Source: UBA6136 sp044350805
GTDB taxonomy: Bacteria; Pseudomonadota; Gammaproteobacteria; Methylococcales; Methylococcaceae
Assembly: GCA_044350805.1 (NCBI GenBank)
Contig: JBILGU010000001.1
Span: 166,225-230,224, forward strand
DNA length: 64,000 bases
Reading direction: 5' to 3'
Of the stretch, positions 35,540-44,479 are shown one piece after another (position 1 is the first letter of the stretch; each line of letters begins with the position of its first letter). The translations under genes were made by a program, and so were the position numbers. Below the pieces are notes generated by a model. That model was not told the origin of the DNA, did not search any database, and saw only the letters and a program-made list of their open reading frames with translations.

Positions 35540-36418
35540 ATGGATACGCTGAAGCTCCTTCTTTCCGAAGTCAAAAAGCTAAACGCCACCCTCGATCGGT
35601 GGGCGCCTAGCGAAAAGCCGGTTCCTGACTTTCGTCGGGAAACGGCTTTTCGCTGGATCGGGGGAGAGCGCTCCGGTCAGGGTTACCTCTCAGTCCTTCC
35701 CCAGAGGGGGGGATGCCGTCTGGCAGACCTTCAAGGGATTGACCGACAAAAGATCGAGCTAGACCTAAATACCCGCCAGTTCATCGACGGACACCCCGCC
35801 AACAATGCCCTCCTCTGGGGTTCCAGAGGCACGGGAAAATCGTCCTTGGTGAAAGCCCTTCTAGCCGAGTATCGAGGAAAAGGGCTCCGGATGATTGAGG
35901 TCGGACGCGCCCATCTGGTCGACCTGCCTGAAATTCAGGGCTTGATCAGGAATTGTCCGGAACGCTTCATCATTTTCTGTGATGATCTCGCGTTTGAGTC
36001 GGATGATGCAGGCTATAAAGTCCTTAAGGCGACGCTGGAGGGGACGCTTTCGGAACAACCCGAGAACCTTCTGATTTACGCAACGTCGAACCGCCGGCAT
36101 CTCCTGCCGGAGTTTCCGGAGGATAATCAGAGCGCCCAATGGATCAATGGCGAACTGCATCAGGGCGAAGCTGTTGAGGAGAAGATTTCGCTCTCGGAAC
36201 GCTTTGGCGTCTGGTTGTCCTTTCAGGCCTTCAACCAGGAGCAATACCTTGAGATCGTCGGGCACTGGCTGGGTCATTATGGCTATGCCGAGGATGGGGA
36301 TGCGGCGAGAACGGAGGCCCTGGCCTACGCTCTTCTCCGCGGATCACGCAGTGGGCGCGTAGCCTTCCAATTTGCAAAAAGCTGGGCAGGCCGAAAGCGC
36401 CTCGCCACTGAGAAATAA
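35540..36418 (+). CDS. DUF815-family AAA ATPase
   Basis: A 292-residue P-loop ATPase of the DUF815 group. Walker A is WGSRGTGKSSLVKALLAEY (near residue 93), Walker B FIIFCDDLAFESDD, and a sensor-like stretch YATSNRRHLLPEFPEDN. EKISLSERFGVWLSFQAFNQ and LGHYGYAEDGDAARTEALAY complete the family pattern. A typical AAA arginine finger is likely SLSERFG. The family is widespread, but its role is not established as far as I know. It starts nine bases after the deaD stop and ends 42 bases before metG, so it is expressed with RNA and translation genes, which may or may not be meaningful. Confidence 0.85.
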   Translation: MDTLKLLLSEVKKLNATLDRWAPSEKPVPDFRRETAFRWIGGERSGQGYLSVLPQRGGCRLADLQGIDRQKIELDLNTRQFIDGHPANNALLWGSRGTGKSSLVKALLAEYRGKGLRMIEVGRAHLVDLPEIQGLIRNCPERFIIFCDDLAFESDDAGYKVLKATLEGTLSEQPENLLIYATSNRRHLLPEFPEDNQSAQWINGELHQGEAVEEKISLSERFGVWLSFQAFNQEQYLEIVGHWLGHYGYAEDGDAARTEALAYALLRGSRSGRVAFQFAKSWAGRKRLATEK

Positions 36419-36460
36419 ACCGCTGCGGCCAATAGTCGCCGCATAAAAGAGTCACGCAGC

Positions 36461-38512
36461 ATGTCGCAGAAACGAAAAATACTGATTACCAGCGCCCTGC
36501 CCTATGCCAATGGTCCCATTCACCTCGGGCATCTGGTCGAATACATCCAGACTGATATCTGGGCCCGTTTCCAGAAAATGCGTGGGCATGATTGTCACTA
36601 CATCTGTGCCGATGATACGCATGGCACCCCCATCATGCTGCGGGCTGAAAAGGAAGGAATCACACCTGAAACCTTGATCGCCCGGGTTCAAAAGGAACAC
36701 GAACGTGATTTCGCAGGGTTTCATATCGCTTTCGACAACTATTACTCCACGCACTCGAATGAAACGCGGGAGCTAGCCGAAACCATCTACCTCCGCCTGA
36801 AAGACCGGGGCTTGATTGAATCGCGCAGCATCGAACAGTTCTATGACCCTGCCAAAGAAATGTTTCTGCCGGATCGTTTCATCAAGGGCGAATGCCCGAA
36901 GTGCCACGCCAAAGACCAATACGGCGACTCCTGCGAAGTGTGTGGAGCCACTTATTCACCGACCGATCTGATCCACCCCTTCTCTGCCGTCTCCGGGGCA
37001 ACCCCTGTCCGGAAGGAGTCGGTCCATTACTTCTTCAAGCTCGGTCAGTGCGAGGAGTTTCTCAAGACCTGGACCCGAGCAGGGCATCTTCAGGACGAAG
37101 CCGCCAACAAAATGGCCGAATGGTTCGATGCGGGTCTTGCTGATTGGGACATCTCTCGGGACTCACCCTATTTCGGCTTTGAAATCCCCGAGGCTCCCGG
37201 CAAGTTCTTTTATGTCTGGCTGGATGCGCCCGTAGGATATATGGGCAGTTTCAAGAATCTCTGCGCTAGAAGCGGTATGGATTTCGCCTCCTACTGGGAA
37301 AAAGGATCTGATGCCGAGCTCTATCATTTCATCGGCAAAGATATCCTCTATTTCCACGCCCTCTTCTGGCCGGCCATGCTGGAACATGCCGACTTCAGGA
37401 CCCCGACCCGGATCTTTGCCCACGGGTTTCTAACCGTGAATGGCGAAAAAATGTCCAAATCGCGGGGAACCTTCATCACTGCCGAGACCTACCTGAACCA
37501 GGGCCTCAATCCGGAATGGCTTCGCTATTACTATGGCTGCAAGCTGAATGGAAGCATGGAGGACATCGATCTTAACCTCGAGGACTTCTCGCTCAGAGTC
37601 AATTCAGACTTGGTCGGGAAATACGTCAACATTGCCAGTCGAACGGCAGGCTTTGTCACCAAGCAGCTGAACGGGAAGCTCGATGCCAGCTACTGGGAAA
37701 CGGAAGAAGGCCAAAACATCCTCAAGGATCTTGCCCAGAACGCAGAGCCCATCGCCCAAGCTTACGAAAATCGTGACTATGCGCGGGCCACGCGTGAAAT
37801 CATGCGAATTGCCGACAGCATCAACGAATATGTCAATGGAAAGGAACCCTGGAAGGTTGCGAAAGCCGAGGGTATGCAAGAGGAGCTACTCCGAATCTGT
37901 ACTCGGAGCCTGCAGGGCTTTCATGCGCTGTCGATCCTTTTATCGCCCCTGCTTCCTCAACTGACACAAAGGGTTGCCCGGGAGTTTTTTGGCATGGATC
38001 GCGACTTCATTTGGGAAGATTTGGGAACGCCTCCCGCAGCCATCCAGCCTTACCAGCACCTGATGACGCGAGTCGAAGCCACCCAGATCAGCCAGCTGGT
38101 TGAGAGTAGCCGACAGACGCTGGGGGCCGCATCCGAGGCACCCACCTCCGCTCAGCCATCATCGATTGCTCTCGAGCCGGTTGCGGATACGATCAACATC
38201 GATGACTTTGCAAAGATCGACCTTCGCATTGCCCGAATCGTTGAGGCCGAACAGGTGGAAGGCGCGGCAAAACTACTGAAGCTCACACTCGATATTGGCT
38301 CTGAGACCCGAACTGTCTTTGCTGGAATCAAGTCCGCTTATGATCCTGCGGATCTGAAGGGGCGAATGACGGTCATGGTGGCAAATCTTGCACCGCGTCA
38401 AATGAAGTTCGGTCTTTCCGAGGGCATGGTTCTCGCCGCCAGCGATAGCCGCGGGGGCCCGTTTATTCTCTCACCAGATACCGGTGCCGAACCTGGCATG
38501 CGGGTGAAGTAA
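36461..38512 (+). CDS. metG: Methionyl-tRNA synthetase
   Basis: A 683-residue class I MetRS in its long, dimeric form. ALPYANGPIHLGHLVEYIQT carries the HIGH-type motif, and EKMSKSRGTFITAETYL the KMSKS loop. The zinc knuckle uses CPKCHAKDQYGDSCEVCG (two CxxC pairs). The C-terminal EMAP-II/Trbp-like tRNA-binding domain begins near residue 580 (IDDFAKIDLRIARIVEAEQV) and ends with SPDTGAEPGMRVK. All motifs are intact, so this should be the housekeeping enzyme. Confidence 0.98.
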   Translation: MSQKRKILITSALPYANGPIHLGHLVEYIQTDIWARFQKMRGHDCHYICADDTHGTPIMLRAEKEGITPETLIARVQKEHERDFAGFHIAFDNYYSTHSNETRELAETIYLRLKDRGLIESRSIEQFYDPAKEMFLPDRFIKGECPKCHAKDQYGDSCEVCGATYSPTDLIHPFSAVSGATPVRKESVHYFFKLGQCEEFLKTWTRAGHLQDEAANKMAEWFDAGLADWDISRDSPYFGFEIPEAPGKFFYVWLDAPVGYMGSFKNLCARSGMDFASYWEKGSDAELYHFIGKDILYFHALFWPAMLEHADFRTPTRIFAHGFLTVNGEKMSKSRGTFITAETYLNQGLNPEWLRYYYGCKLNGSMEDIDLNLEDFSLRVNSDLVGKYVNIASRTAGFVTKQLNGKLDASYWETEEGQNILKDLAQNAEPIAQAYENRDYARATREIMRIADSINEYVNGKEPWKVAKAEGMQEELLRICTRSLQGFHALSILLSPLLPQLTQRVAREFFGMDRDFIWEDLGTPPAAIQPYQHLMTRVEATQISQLVESSRQTLGAASEAPTSAQPSSIALEPVADTINIDDFAKIDLRIARIVEAEQVEGAAKLLKLTLDIGSETRTVFAGIKSAYDPADLKGRMTVMVANLAPRQMKFGLSEGMVLAASDSRGGPFILSPDTGAEPGMRVK

Positions 38513-38529
38513 GTCGACTTTCGCCCGCC

Positions 38530-39534
38530 CTATTGAGGTCGGGCGCCACCTTCAGCCCAACGAATCAGGAACTCCTCGAATACGAGCTGCCGATTAGCAG
38601 GTCCGCGCAAGGCTTCCTGGCACTTGAGGATCCGGTCGTAAGTCTCCATCAAGAATGACACCGGAATTCTTGCCGCAAGACGTCTGAGTTGGGCATCAAG
38701 ATCGATATTGCGGGCGGGCACCCTGCCCTCGGTCAATCCCAATCGAGCCCCATCAGCGAGCCATGATGCCATCCAGAGGAGTTCCATATCGACTAGCTTG
38801 GTGGACCAGATTTCAGCAACATCCAGCGGATCGCGAGCTCCAAAAAAAACAGCCATAAGCTCATCAAAGCGCTCAATGCGCTTTTTAACCGCCTCCGAAC
38901 CTTCGAGGGAGGCCGCCCGAAGGGGGGATCCTGCGGCGGTGCTAAGCAAGGCAGGCGCATCTTCCACAAATCCTTGCTGATTCAGCCACTGGAGTGCCAT
39001 ATCGCTATGGATTGGGCCAATGCTCAGATTGCGGCAACGACTTCGGACGGTGGCCGGCAGCTGTTGGGGCCGATCGGTTACCAGAACAATCACCGTGCCA
39101 TTAGGTGGCTCCTCAAGCGACTTTAGGAGTGCATTCGCTGCATTCCCATTCAAGGCATCCGCCTGATCGATGATAACGACTCTGTAGCCGGCATACTGGG
39201 GCGTTAACGCGATTTCCTGCGTCATCTGACGAATTGCATCCACCTTAATGGCCTTTCCGGCTTCCTCAGGTGCCAGCATCAAAAAATCAGGGTGGGTTCC
39301 TGCATCAAAGAGGTGGCACGAGGTGCACTGACCACAAGCCTTGCCCGCTTGAGGTTTCTGGCACAGGAGCCGTCTTGCATAATCTTTGGCAAGTCGGGTT
39401 TTGCCGATCCCAGCAACCCCTCGAATCAAGAGGGCATGTGCAACCCGGTCCTGATCAATGGCTTCCATCAGGGTCTGCCATGGCAATTCAAGCCAAGGGA
39501 GTGGTCGGAGAAAATCAGCTGCTTGCATCGTCAT
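38530..39534 (-). CDS. holB: DNA polymerase III delta-prime subunit
   Basis: A 334-residue clamp-loader delta-prime. Walker-A-like GVAGIGKTRLAKDYA, the zinc module CQKPQAGKACGQCTSCHLF, the switch DQADALNGNAANALLKSLEE and the SRC motif (TVRSRCRNLSI) are present. It overlaps tmk by four bases at 39531-39534, the conserved tmk-holB coupling, and is the last gene of the fab-mltG-tmk run. It is convergent with metG with a 17-base gap. Confidence 0.95.
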   Translation of the reverse strand: MTMQAADFLRPLPWLELPWQTLMEAIDQDRVAHALLIRGVAGIGKTRLAKDYARRLLCQKPQAGKACGQCTSCHLFDAGTHPDFLMLAPEEAGKAIKVDAIRQMTQEIALTPQYAGYRVVIIDQADALNGNAANALLKSLEEPPNGTVIVLVTDRPQQLPATVRSRCRNLSIGPIHSDMALQWLNQQGFVEDAPALLSTAAGSPLRAASLEGSEAVKKRIERFDELMAVFFGARDPLDVAEIWSTKLVDMELLWMASWLADGARLGLTEGRVPARNIDLDAQLRRLAARIPVSFLMETYDRILKCQEALRGPANRQLVFEEFLIRWAEGGARPQ

Positions 39535-40145
39535 AGAAACAAGCGATCCAGTTCTTTGGCAATGGCGGCCTGAACTTCAGGCAAGCCGACAGAAGCATCA
39601 ATCCGCCGAATGCGATCGGGCTCTCCTTCCATGCGATCAAGATATGCCGCTCTGACCCGTTCAAAGAAATTGTCTGCCTCGGATTCAAAACGATCCTGAG
39701 GCCCCCTTGCGCGTGCTCGCGCCATACCCACCGAGACCGGTGTATCCAGTAACAACGTCAGGTCTGGACGAAGCTCTTCCTGAACCCATTGCTCTAGGAA
39801 AACGATGGATCTAAGGTCGATACCTCTGCCCCCCCCCTGATAGGCATAGCTGGCATCAGTAAAGCGATCCGATAGCACCCATTGACCCTGTGCGAGGGCG
39901 GGACGAATGACTTCCTGAATATGCTGGGCGCGGGCTGCAAACACGAGGAGTAATTCGGTCTTCGCCTCAACATGCGCTGAGTGCAAAAGGATCTCTCTGA
40001 CCTTTTCCCCAAGCTCCGTTCCACCAGGTTCGCGGGTCCTGAGAAGGGAGACGCCTTTGGATTTGAGATAGTCTTCAATAAAGGCGAGATTGGTCGTCTT
40101 GCCAACACCTTCGCCCCCTTCAAGCGTAATAAATCTGGCTTTCAT
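39531..40145 (-). CDS. tmk: Thymidylate kinase
   Basis: A 204-residue dTMP kinase. P-loop LEGGEGVGKTTNLAFIEDYL, TREPGGTELGEKVREILL, DRFTDASYAYQGGGRGIDL and the LID region (GMARARARGPQDRFE) are the bacterial pattern. It overlaps mltG (40142-40145) and holB (39531-39534), each by ATGA, indicating tight translational coupling. Confidence 0.97.
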   Translation of the reverse strand: MKARFITLEGGEGVGKTTNLAFIEDYLKSKGVSLLRTREPGGTELGEKVREILLHSAHVEAKTELLLVFAARAQHIQEVIRPALAQGQWVLSDRFTDASYAYQGGGRGIDLRSIVFLEQWVQEELRPDLTLLLDTPVSVGMARARARGPQDRFESEADNFFERVRAAYLDRMEGEPDRIRRIDASVGLPEVQAAIAKELDRLFL

Positions 40146-41143
40146 GGCTTGCGTTTTCTTTGATACTGATCCACGGCCTTTTCATGTGCCTCAAGCGTAT
40201 CACTGAACACATGGGTGCCATCGCCCCTTGCGACAAAGTAAAGACTTGAGCCTTCCTGGGGATGCATGGCCGCATGAATGGCATCGCGTCCCGGCAAAGC
40301 AATGGGCGTGGGCGGAAGTCCCGACCGAGTGTAGGTATTGAAGGGGGTATCCCTTCGAAGATCTTCTTTACGAAGATCGCCATCAAAGGCCTCCCCAAGA
40401 CCATAGATCACCGTAGGGTCGGTCTGGAGGCGCATATGCTGATTGAGGCGTCGCACAAAGACCCCAGCGATCGCAGCCCTTTCGGATACGTGCCCTGTTT
40501 CCTTTTCAACAATCGAAGCCATGATGAGGCCTTCATACGCCGTCGGATAGGGCACTGATGGGTCCCTTCCCTGCCACTCTACATTCAGAACCGACTGCAT
40601 TTTTCTCCTGGCCTTTCTCAAAATATCGAGATCGGAAGTCTCGGCCGAGGTGAAATAGGTATCCGGAAAAAAAGCACCTTCCGCGGGGAGCCCGGTCTCG
40701 CCCAGGAGAGTCATGATTTCTCCTGGCGACTTTGCCGAGAGCTCATGTTGAATGACGGGATGTTGATTCAAGATCTTGAGGAGTTCCCTGAAGGTCATCC
40801 CCTCAATCAGGGTGACGGGTACCTGACGGGATTTTCCGCTCACCACCTGATCCAGAAGAACGCGCGGAGTTAACCCCGGCTTCAGCACATAATCCCCAAA
40901 CTTCAGGTTTCTTGCATTTCCGGAACTGTAGGTCAGTATGATCAGCCACAGGGGCTCCTTGAGAATCCCCTCTGATCTTAGGCGTTGACCCAAGGCTCGA
41001 ACCCCTTCGCCTTTTCGAAGGTGCAGGGTGAAGGGACCGGCCAAATTCAGAGGGACATCGAGACTGAGACGGTAGTCCGCATATATCCAGACGGATAGGA
41101 CTGAGACCAGAAAGATCCGAACAAGCCAAGTGTTCAAAGCCAT
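40142..41143 (-). CDS. mltG: Endolytic murein transglycosylase MltG
   Basis: A 333-residue YceG/MltG, which cuts nascent glycan strands and helps set their length. One N-terminal membrane helix (WLVRIFLVSVLSVWIYA) precedes a LysM-like domain (FTLHLRKGEGVRALGQRLRS) and the YceG catalytic domain. The catalytic glutamate is in GLIMASIVEKETGHVSERAA, with the conserved LQTDPTVIYGLG, TPFNTYTRSGLPPTPIALPG and YFVARGDGTHVFSDT. It overlaps pabC by ten bases. The pabC-mltG-tmk-holB order is conserved in Gammaproteobacteria. Confidence 0.96.
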   Translation of the reverse strand: MALNTWLVRIFLVSVLSVWIYADYRLSLDVPLNLAGPFTLHLRKGEGVRALGQRLRSEGILKEPLWLIILTYSSGNARNLKFGDYVLKPGLTPRVLLDQVVSGKSRQVPVTLIEGMTFRELLKILNQHPVIQHELSAKSPGEIMTLLGETGLPAEGAFFPDTYFTSAETSDLDILRKARRKMQSVLNVEWQGRDPSVPYPTAYEGLIMASIVEKETGHVSERAAIAGVFVRRLNQHMRLQTDPTVIYGLGEAFDGDLRKEDLRRDTPFNTYTRSGLPPTPIALPGRDAIHAAMHPQEGSSLYFVARGDGTHVFSDTLEAHEKAVDQYQRKRKP

Positions 41144-41979
41144 TCGCGACGCGTTCTAGCCAATTCCCGCAGATAGCCGGCGTGCATCTGTGTTGCGAAG
41201 GCCTGGCTGTCGTAAGACCGCCCCTCCAGGGAGGCCACAGGAGAAATGCCCCTCAGACTATTGGTCAGGACCAAGGCATCTGCGCTCGCCAGGGATTCTG
41301 GGGACACACGCTCTTCACGAACGCTATAGCCCGAGGCTGCTGCCATTTTGATCAAAAGATCGCGCATCACGCCCCGAACCCCGGCTCGATCCAACAAGGG
41401 AGTCACCACGATGCCGCCATGAAGAAGAAAAAGATTGGTGGAGACCCCTTCGACAACAAAGCCCTCACTGTCCAGTAACAAGGCCTCATCGATTTCTGGA
41501 GCACTCCACTCCAGACGGGCGAGCACCTGCTCAAGACGATTCATGTGCTTGGCCCCGGCCAGCAGCGGGTTGATGCCCAGACGCATGGCCGCCCAGCGCA
41601 CCGTCAAGGGCGCAGGAACCTCCTCGCTGATAGGGTCTGTAGGCCTTAAAACAAGAGCGCGTGTCGGCGCGAGGTTCTCTGGCGGAAGATAACCTCTCCC
41701 CCCAGAGCCTCGGGTCCAATGAATCTTGAGGATACCGCTGGGGCAACCAGAGGCCAGCTGAGTGATTTCACGGGTCAGAATTTCGCGATCAGGAGAGGGA
41801 AGCCTGAGGGTCTTGGCATCCCGCTCCAATCGATCGAGATGTTCCCTAGCAAACAGCGGAATGCCGTCTTGAATCAGCAGTGTCGTAAAGACACCGTCAC
41901 CGAATTGAAAACCGCGATCTGAGAGCTCTATCGCAGTTCCGGGGCGACCATTCACCAGGATCAAATTGCCTGTCACCAT
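41134..41979 (-). CDS. pabC: Aminodeoxychorismate lyase
   Basis: A 281-residue fold-type IV PLP enzyme that splits 4-amino-4-deoxychorismate into p-aminobenzoate and pyruvate for folate synthesis. RGFQFGDGVFTTLLIQDG and the segment GAKHMNRLEQVLARLE with the PLP lysine are the PabC signature. VEGVSTNLFLLHGGIVVTP and LVLTNSLRGISPVASLEG finish the family pattern. A D-amino-acid or branched-chain aminotransferase of the same fold is excluded by context (between fabF and mltG). Confidence 0.93.
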   Translation of the reverse strand: MVTGNLILVNGRPGTAIELSDRGFQFGDGVFTTLLIQDGIPLFAREHLDRLERDAKTLRLPSPDREILTREITQLASGCPSGILKIHWTRGSGGRGYLPPENLAPTRALVLRPTDPISEEVPAPLTVRWAAMRLGINPLLAGAKHMNRLEQVLARLEWSAPEIDEALLLDSEGFVVEGVSTNLFLLHGGIVVTPLLDRAGVRGVMRDLLIKMAAASGYSVREERVSPESLASADALVLTNSLRGISPVASLEGRSYDSQAFATQMHAGYLRELARTRREWL

Positions 41980-42030
41980 TGCCGCCCCGAAGAATGAAGG
42001 TCCTCGGCCTCGGATGAGACCGGATCGGCA

Positions 42031-43272
42031 TCAAACGAACCGTTTGAAAATCAGGGTTCCGTTCGTTCCACCAAACCCAAATGAGTTCGACATGACGTAT
42101 TCCATCGCCATAGGGCGCGCATGATGGGGAATGAAGTCAAGATCGCACTCAGGATCTGGATTATCCAAATTGATCGTCGGTGGCGCGACCTGATCACGCA
42201 ATGCCAATACCGAGAAGATCGCCTCGATACCCCCTGCAGCGCCGAGCATATGACCCGTCATGGACTTGGTCGAGCTCACGGCGACCTTATAGGCATAATC
42301 ACCCAAGGTCGACTTGATCGCCTGCGTTTCCGCAATATCACCCGCGGGCGTTGAAGTGCCATGCGCATTGATGTAGTCGATGTCCGTGGCATTCAGCCCG
42401 GCATCCCTTAACGCATATCGCATGCAGCGGGCTGCCCCCTCACCCCCTGCGGGTGGCTGGGTCATATGATAGGCATCCGCGCTCATGCCAAATCCCACCA
42501 CTTCAGCGTAGATCGTCGCACCCCGCCGCTTGGCGTGTTCGAGCTCTTCCAGCACCATGACACCAGCGCCATCGCTCAGAACGAAACCATCACGGTCCTT
42601 GTCCCATGGACGACTTGCCAGCAAAGGTTCGTCGTTTCTGCGGGATAAGGCCTTGGCTGATGCAAACCCACCCAAAGAGGTCGGAGAGGTTGCCATTTCC
42701 GATCCACCAGCAACCATAACGTCAGCGTCACCATACATGATGATGCGTGCGGCATCACCGATGTTGTGGGTTCCTGTGGTACAGGCGGTTACGATCGCGA
42801 AATTTGGTCCTTGCAAACCATATTTGATCGAGAGATTCCCAGAGATCATGTTAATGATGTTACTGGGAACAAAAAACGGAGAAATGCGTCTCGGGCCACC
42901 TTTTAGGAAAGCGTTATGACCGCTTTCGATGCCGGTGATCCCACCGATTCCCGCACCAATGGCAACGCCGATCCGTTCGGCGTTTGCTTCAGTCACTTCG
43001 ATGCCAGAATGCTCGAAAGCCTGACATCCAGCGGCAATGCCATAGTGGATAAAGACATCCATCTTTTTGGCTTCTTTGTCGCTAATGTAATCCGTGATAT
43101 TAAAGTCACGGACACTGCCACCGATACGCGTAGAAAATTCAGAGACATCGAACACATCAAGGTGTCCGATCCCGCTTTTTCCATTAACTACACTCTCCCA
43201 GGAGGCCTGGGCACTCAGACCGACCGGTGACACAGCACCGAGTCCGGTAACAACAACACGTCTCTTAGTCAC
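42031..43272 (-). CDS. fabF: 3-oxoacyl-ACP synthase II (KAS II)
   Basis: A 413-residue condensing enzyme that elongates acyl-ACPs with malonyl-ACP. The Cys-His-His triad is visible: VTACTTGTHNIGDAARII, NAHGTSTPAGD and STKSMTGHMLGAAGG. The opening RRVVVTGLGAVSPVG and the end SNSFGFGGTNGTLIFKRF are typical. It is the fifth fab gene of the cluster, separated from acpP by a strong stem-loop. Confidence 0.97.
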   Translation of the reverse strand: MTKRRVVVTGLGAVSPVGLSAQASWESVVNGKSGIGHLDVFDVSEFSTRIGGSVRDFNITDYISDKEAKKMDVFIHYGIAAGCQAFEHSGIEVTEANAERIGVAIGAGIGGITGIESGHNAFLKGGPRRISPFFVPSNIINMISGNLSIKYGLQGPNFAIVTACTTGTHNIGDAARIIMYGDADVMVAGGSEMATSPTSLGGFASAKALSRRNDEPLLASRPWDKDRDGFVLSDGAGVMVLEELEHAKRRGATIYAEVVGFGMSADAYHMTQPPAGGEGAARCMRYALRDAGLNATDIDYINAHGTSTPAGDIAETQAIKSTLGDYAYKVAVSSTKSMTGHMLGAAGGIEAIFSVLALRDQVAPPTINLDNPDPECDLDFIPHHARPMAMEYVMSNSFGFGGTNGTLIFKRFV

Positions 43273-43313
43273 TATCCGATCTCAAACAAAAATCCCGGGC
43301 CCAAATACCAAAC

Positions 43314-43344
43314 AACCCCGCCAGACATTGAGTCTGTCGGGGTT
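43314..43344 (-). terminator. Stem-loop terminator/attenuator between acpP and fabF
   Basis: AACCCCG (43314-43320) and CAGAC (43322-43326) pair with GTCTG (43332-43336) and CGGGGTT (43338-43344), a 12-bp stem with one mismatch and a five-base loop. It starts 17 bases after the acpP stop on the minus strand and is followed by a modest U-rich stretch. It would release most acpP transcripts while letting some reach fabF. Confidence 0.7.
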
Positions 43345-43360
43345 CCACGGGACAAATCGA

Positions 43361-43591
43361 TTAGACGTGAGTGTTGATGTAGTCGATCGCCTGCTGAACA
43401 GTAGTGATCTTCTCGGCGTCTTCGTCGGGAATTTCACACTCGAACTCTTCTTCAAGGGCCATGACCAGTTCGACCGTATCCAGGGAGTCGGCACCCAGGT
43501 CATCTACGAAGGAAGCCTCGTTGGTCACTTCATCCTTGACGCCCAGCTGCTCGGCAACGATCTTCTTTACACGCTCTGCAACATCACTCAT
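43361..43591 (-). CDS. acpP: Acyl carrier protein
   Basis: A 76-residue acidic ACP. The 4'-phosphopantetheine serine lies in the DSL motif (FVDDLGADSLDTVELVMALE). MSDVAERVKKIVAEQLGVKD and ATTVQQ-type ending (EKITTVQQAIDYINTHV) are canonical. The start is preceded by GAGG seven bases upstream. It has its own upstream promoter, a 5' stem-loop and a downstream stem-loop, as expected for one of the most abundant proteins of the cell. Confidence 0.98.
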   Translation of the reverse strand: MSDVAERVKKIVAEQLGVKDEVTNEASFVDDLGADSLDTVELVMALEEEFECEIPDEDAEKITTVQQAIDYINTHV

Positions 43592-43610
43592 TTTTTATCC
43601 TCAGTCGTTA

Positions 43611-43631
43611 AGTCTCTCTTTAAGAGAGACT
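43611..43631 (-). promoter_or_regulatory. 5'-leader stem-loop of acpP
   Basis: AGTCTCTC and GAGAGACT form a perfect eight-base-pair stem with a five-base loop. It ends 20 bases before the acpP start and overlaps the predicted transcription start. No U-tract follows on the minus strand, so it is not a terminator. A 5'-terminal mRNA-stabilising hairpin is the simplest reading. Confidence 0.5.
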
Positions 43632-43634
43632 GCC

Positions 43635-43662
43635 ATTTTAATTTGAAACCCGTCATTGACAA
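43635..43662 (-). promoter_or_regulatory. Sigma-70 promoter for acpP
   Basis: On the minus strand TTGTCA (43662-43657) and TAAAAT (43640-43635) each match five of six consensus bases and are 16 bases apart. It is the best promoter-like pair seen between fabG and acpP, and predicts transcription starting about 43628. Confidence 0.7.
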
Positions 43663-43741
43663 GGGTTTTTATCCCAAGCGACGCCTTGTGGCATCTCATT
43701 CGAACCCATAGCGACAATGTCACCCCCATTCGGCGGGCGCA

Positions 43742-44479
43742 TTATGCCATATACATGCCACCATTCACGTGTAGCGTCTCGCCGGTCACATATCCCGCAT
43801 CCTTTGAACAAAGGAAACTGACTGCGCCGGCAATTTCTTCAGATTCACCCAGACGTGCCAGCGGGATGTTAGATAACAGTCCCTGCTTGAGCTCGTCAGA
43901 AAGGGAACGAGTCATATCGGTATCGATAAACCCAGGCGCCACGCAGTTTACGGTAATACCCCGAGAACCGACCTCCTTAGCCAGTGACTTGGTAAATCCA
44001 ATAATACCCGCCTTAGCGGCTGCATAGTTTGCCTGGCCAGCATTTCCCGTAACGCCCACCACCGAGGTGATATTCACGATGCGACCCTGCCGTGCCTTCA
44101 TCATGCCCCGCATACACGCTTTACTCAGCTTGAATACAGAGGTCAGATTCGTGGTCATAATGTCATTCCACTCGTCATCTTTCATGCGCATCAAAAGGTT
44201 ATCCCGAGTGATGCCCGCATTATTGACAAGAACTTGGGGCGTTCCGAACTCTTCGCCCACGGCATCAATGAAAGCCTCAATGGCGCCCGGTTCAGCTACG
44301 TTCAGAACACGACCTACCCCATCCAGGCCCGCTTCTTCAAGATAAACACTGATCGCGGAAGCTCCGGCATCGGAGGTTGCGGTCCCTATGACCTTAAAGC
44401 CATCACGGGAGAGACGTTCGGCGATGGCGCGACCAATGCCACGGCTTGCACCGGTTACGATTGCTACAGGTGAACTCAT
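43742..44479 (-). CDS. fabG: 3-oxoacyl-ACP reductase
   Basis: A 245-residue NADPH-dependent short-chain dehydrogenase that reduces beta-ketoacyl-ACP. TGASRGIGRAIAERL is the cofactor loop, NNAG the structural motif, and catalytic Ser/Tyr/Lys are in ITSVVGVTGNAGQANYAAAK. The C-terminus GETLHVNGGMYMA is typical of FabG. The start overlaps the fabD stop by ATGA (44476-44479). Confidence 0.97.
   Translation of the reverse strand: MSSPVAIVTGASRGIGRAIAERLSRDGFKVIGTATSDAGASAISVYLEEAGLDGVGRVLNVAEPGAIEAFIDAVGEEFGTPQVLVNNAGITRDNLLMRMKDDEWNDIMTTNLTSVFKLSKACMRGMMKARQGRIVNITSVVGVTGNAGQANYAAAKAGIIGFTKSLAKEVGSRGITVNCVAPGFIDTDMTRSLSDELKQGLLSNIPLARLGESEEIAGAVSFLCSKDAGYVTGETLHVNGGMYMA

Noticed and set aside
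43611..43631. Terminator between fabG and acpP
   Set aside because: The perfect hairpin is not followed by a U-tract in the direction of transcription and overlaps the predicted acpP start site.
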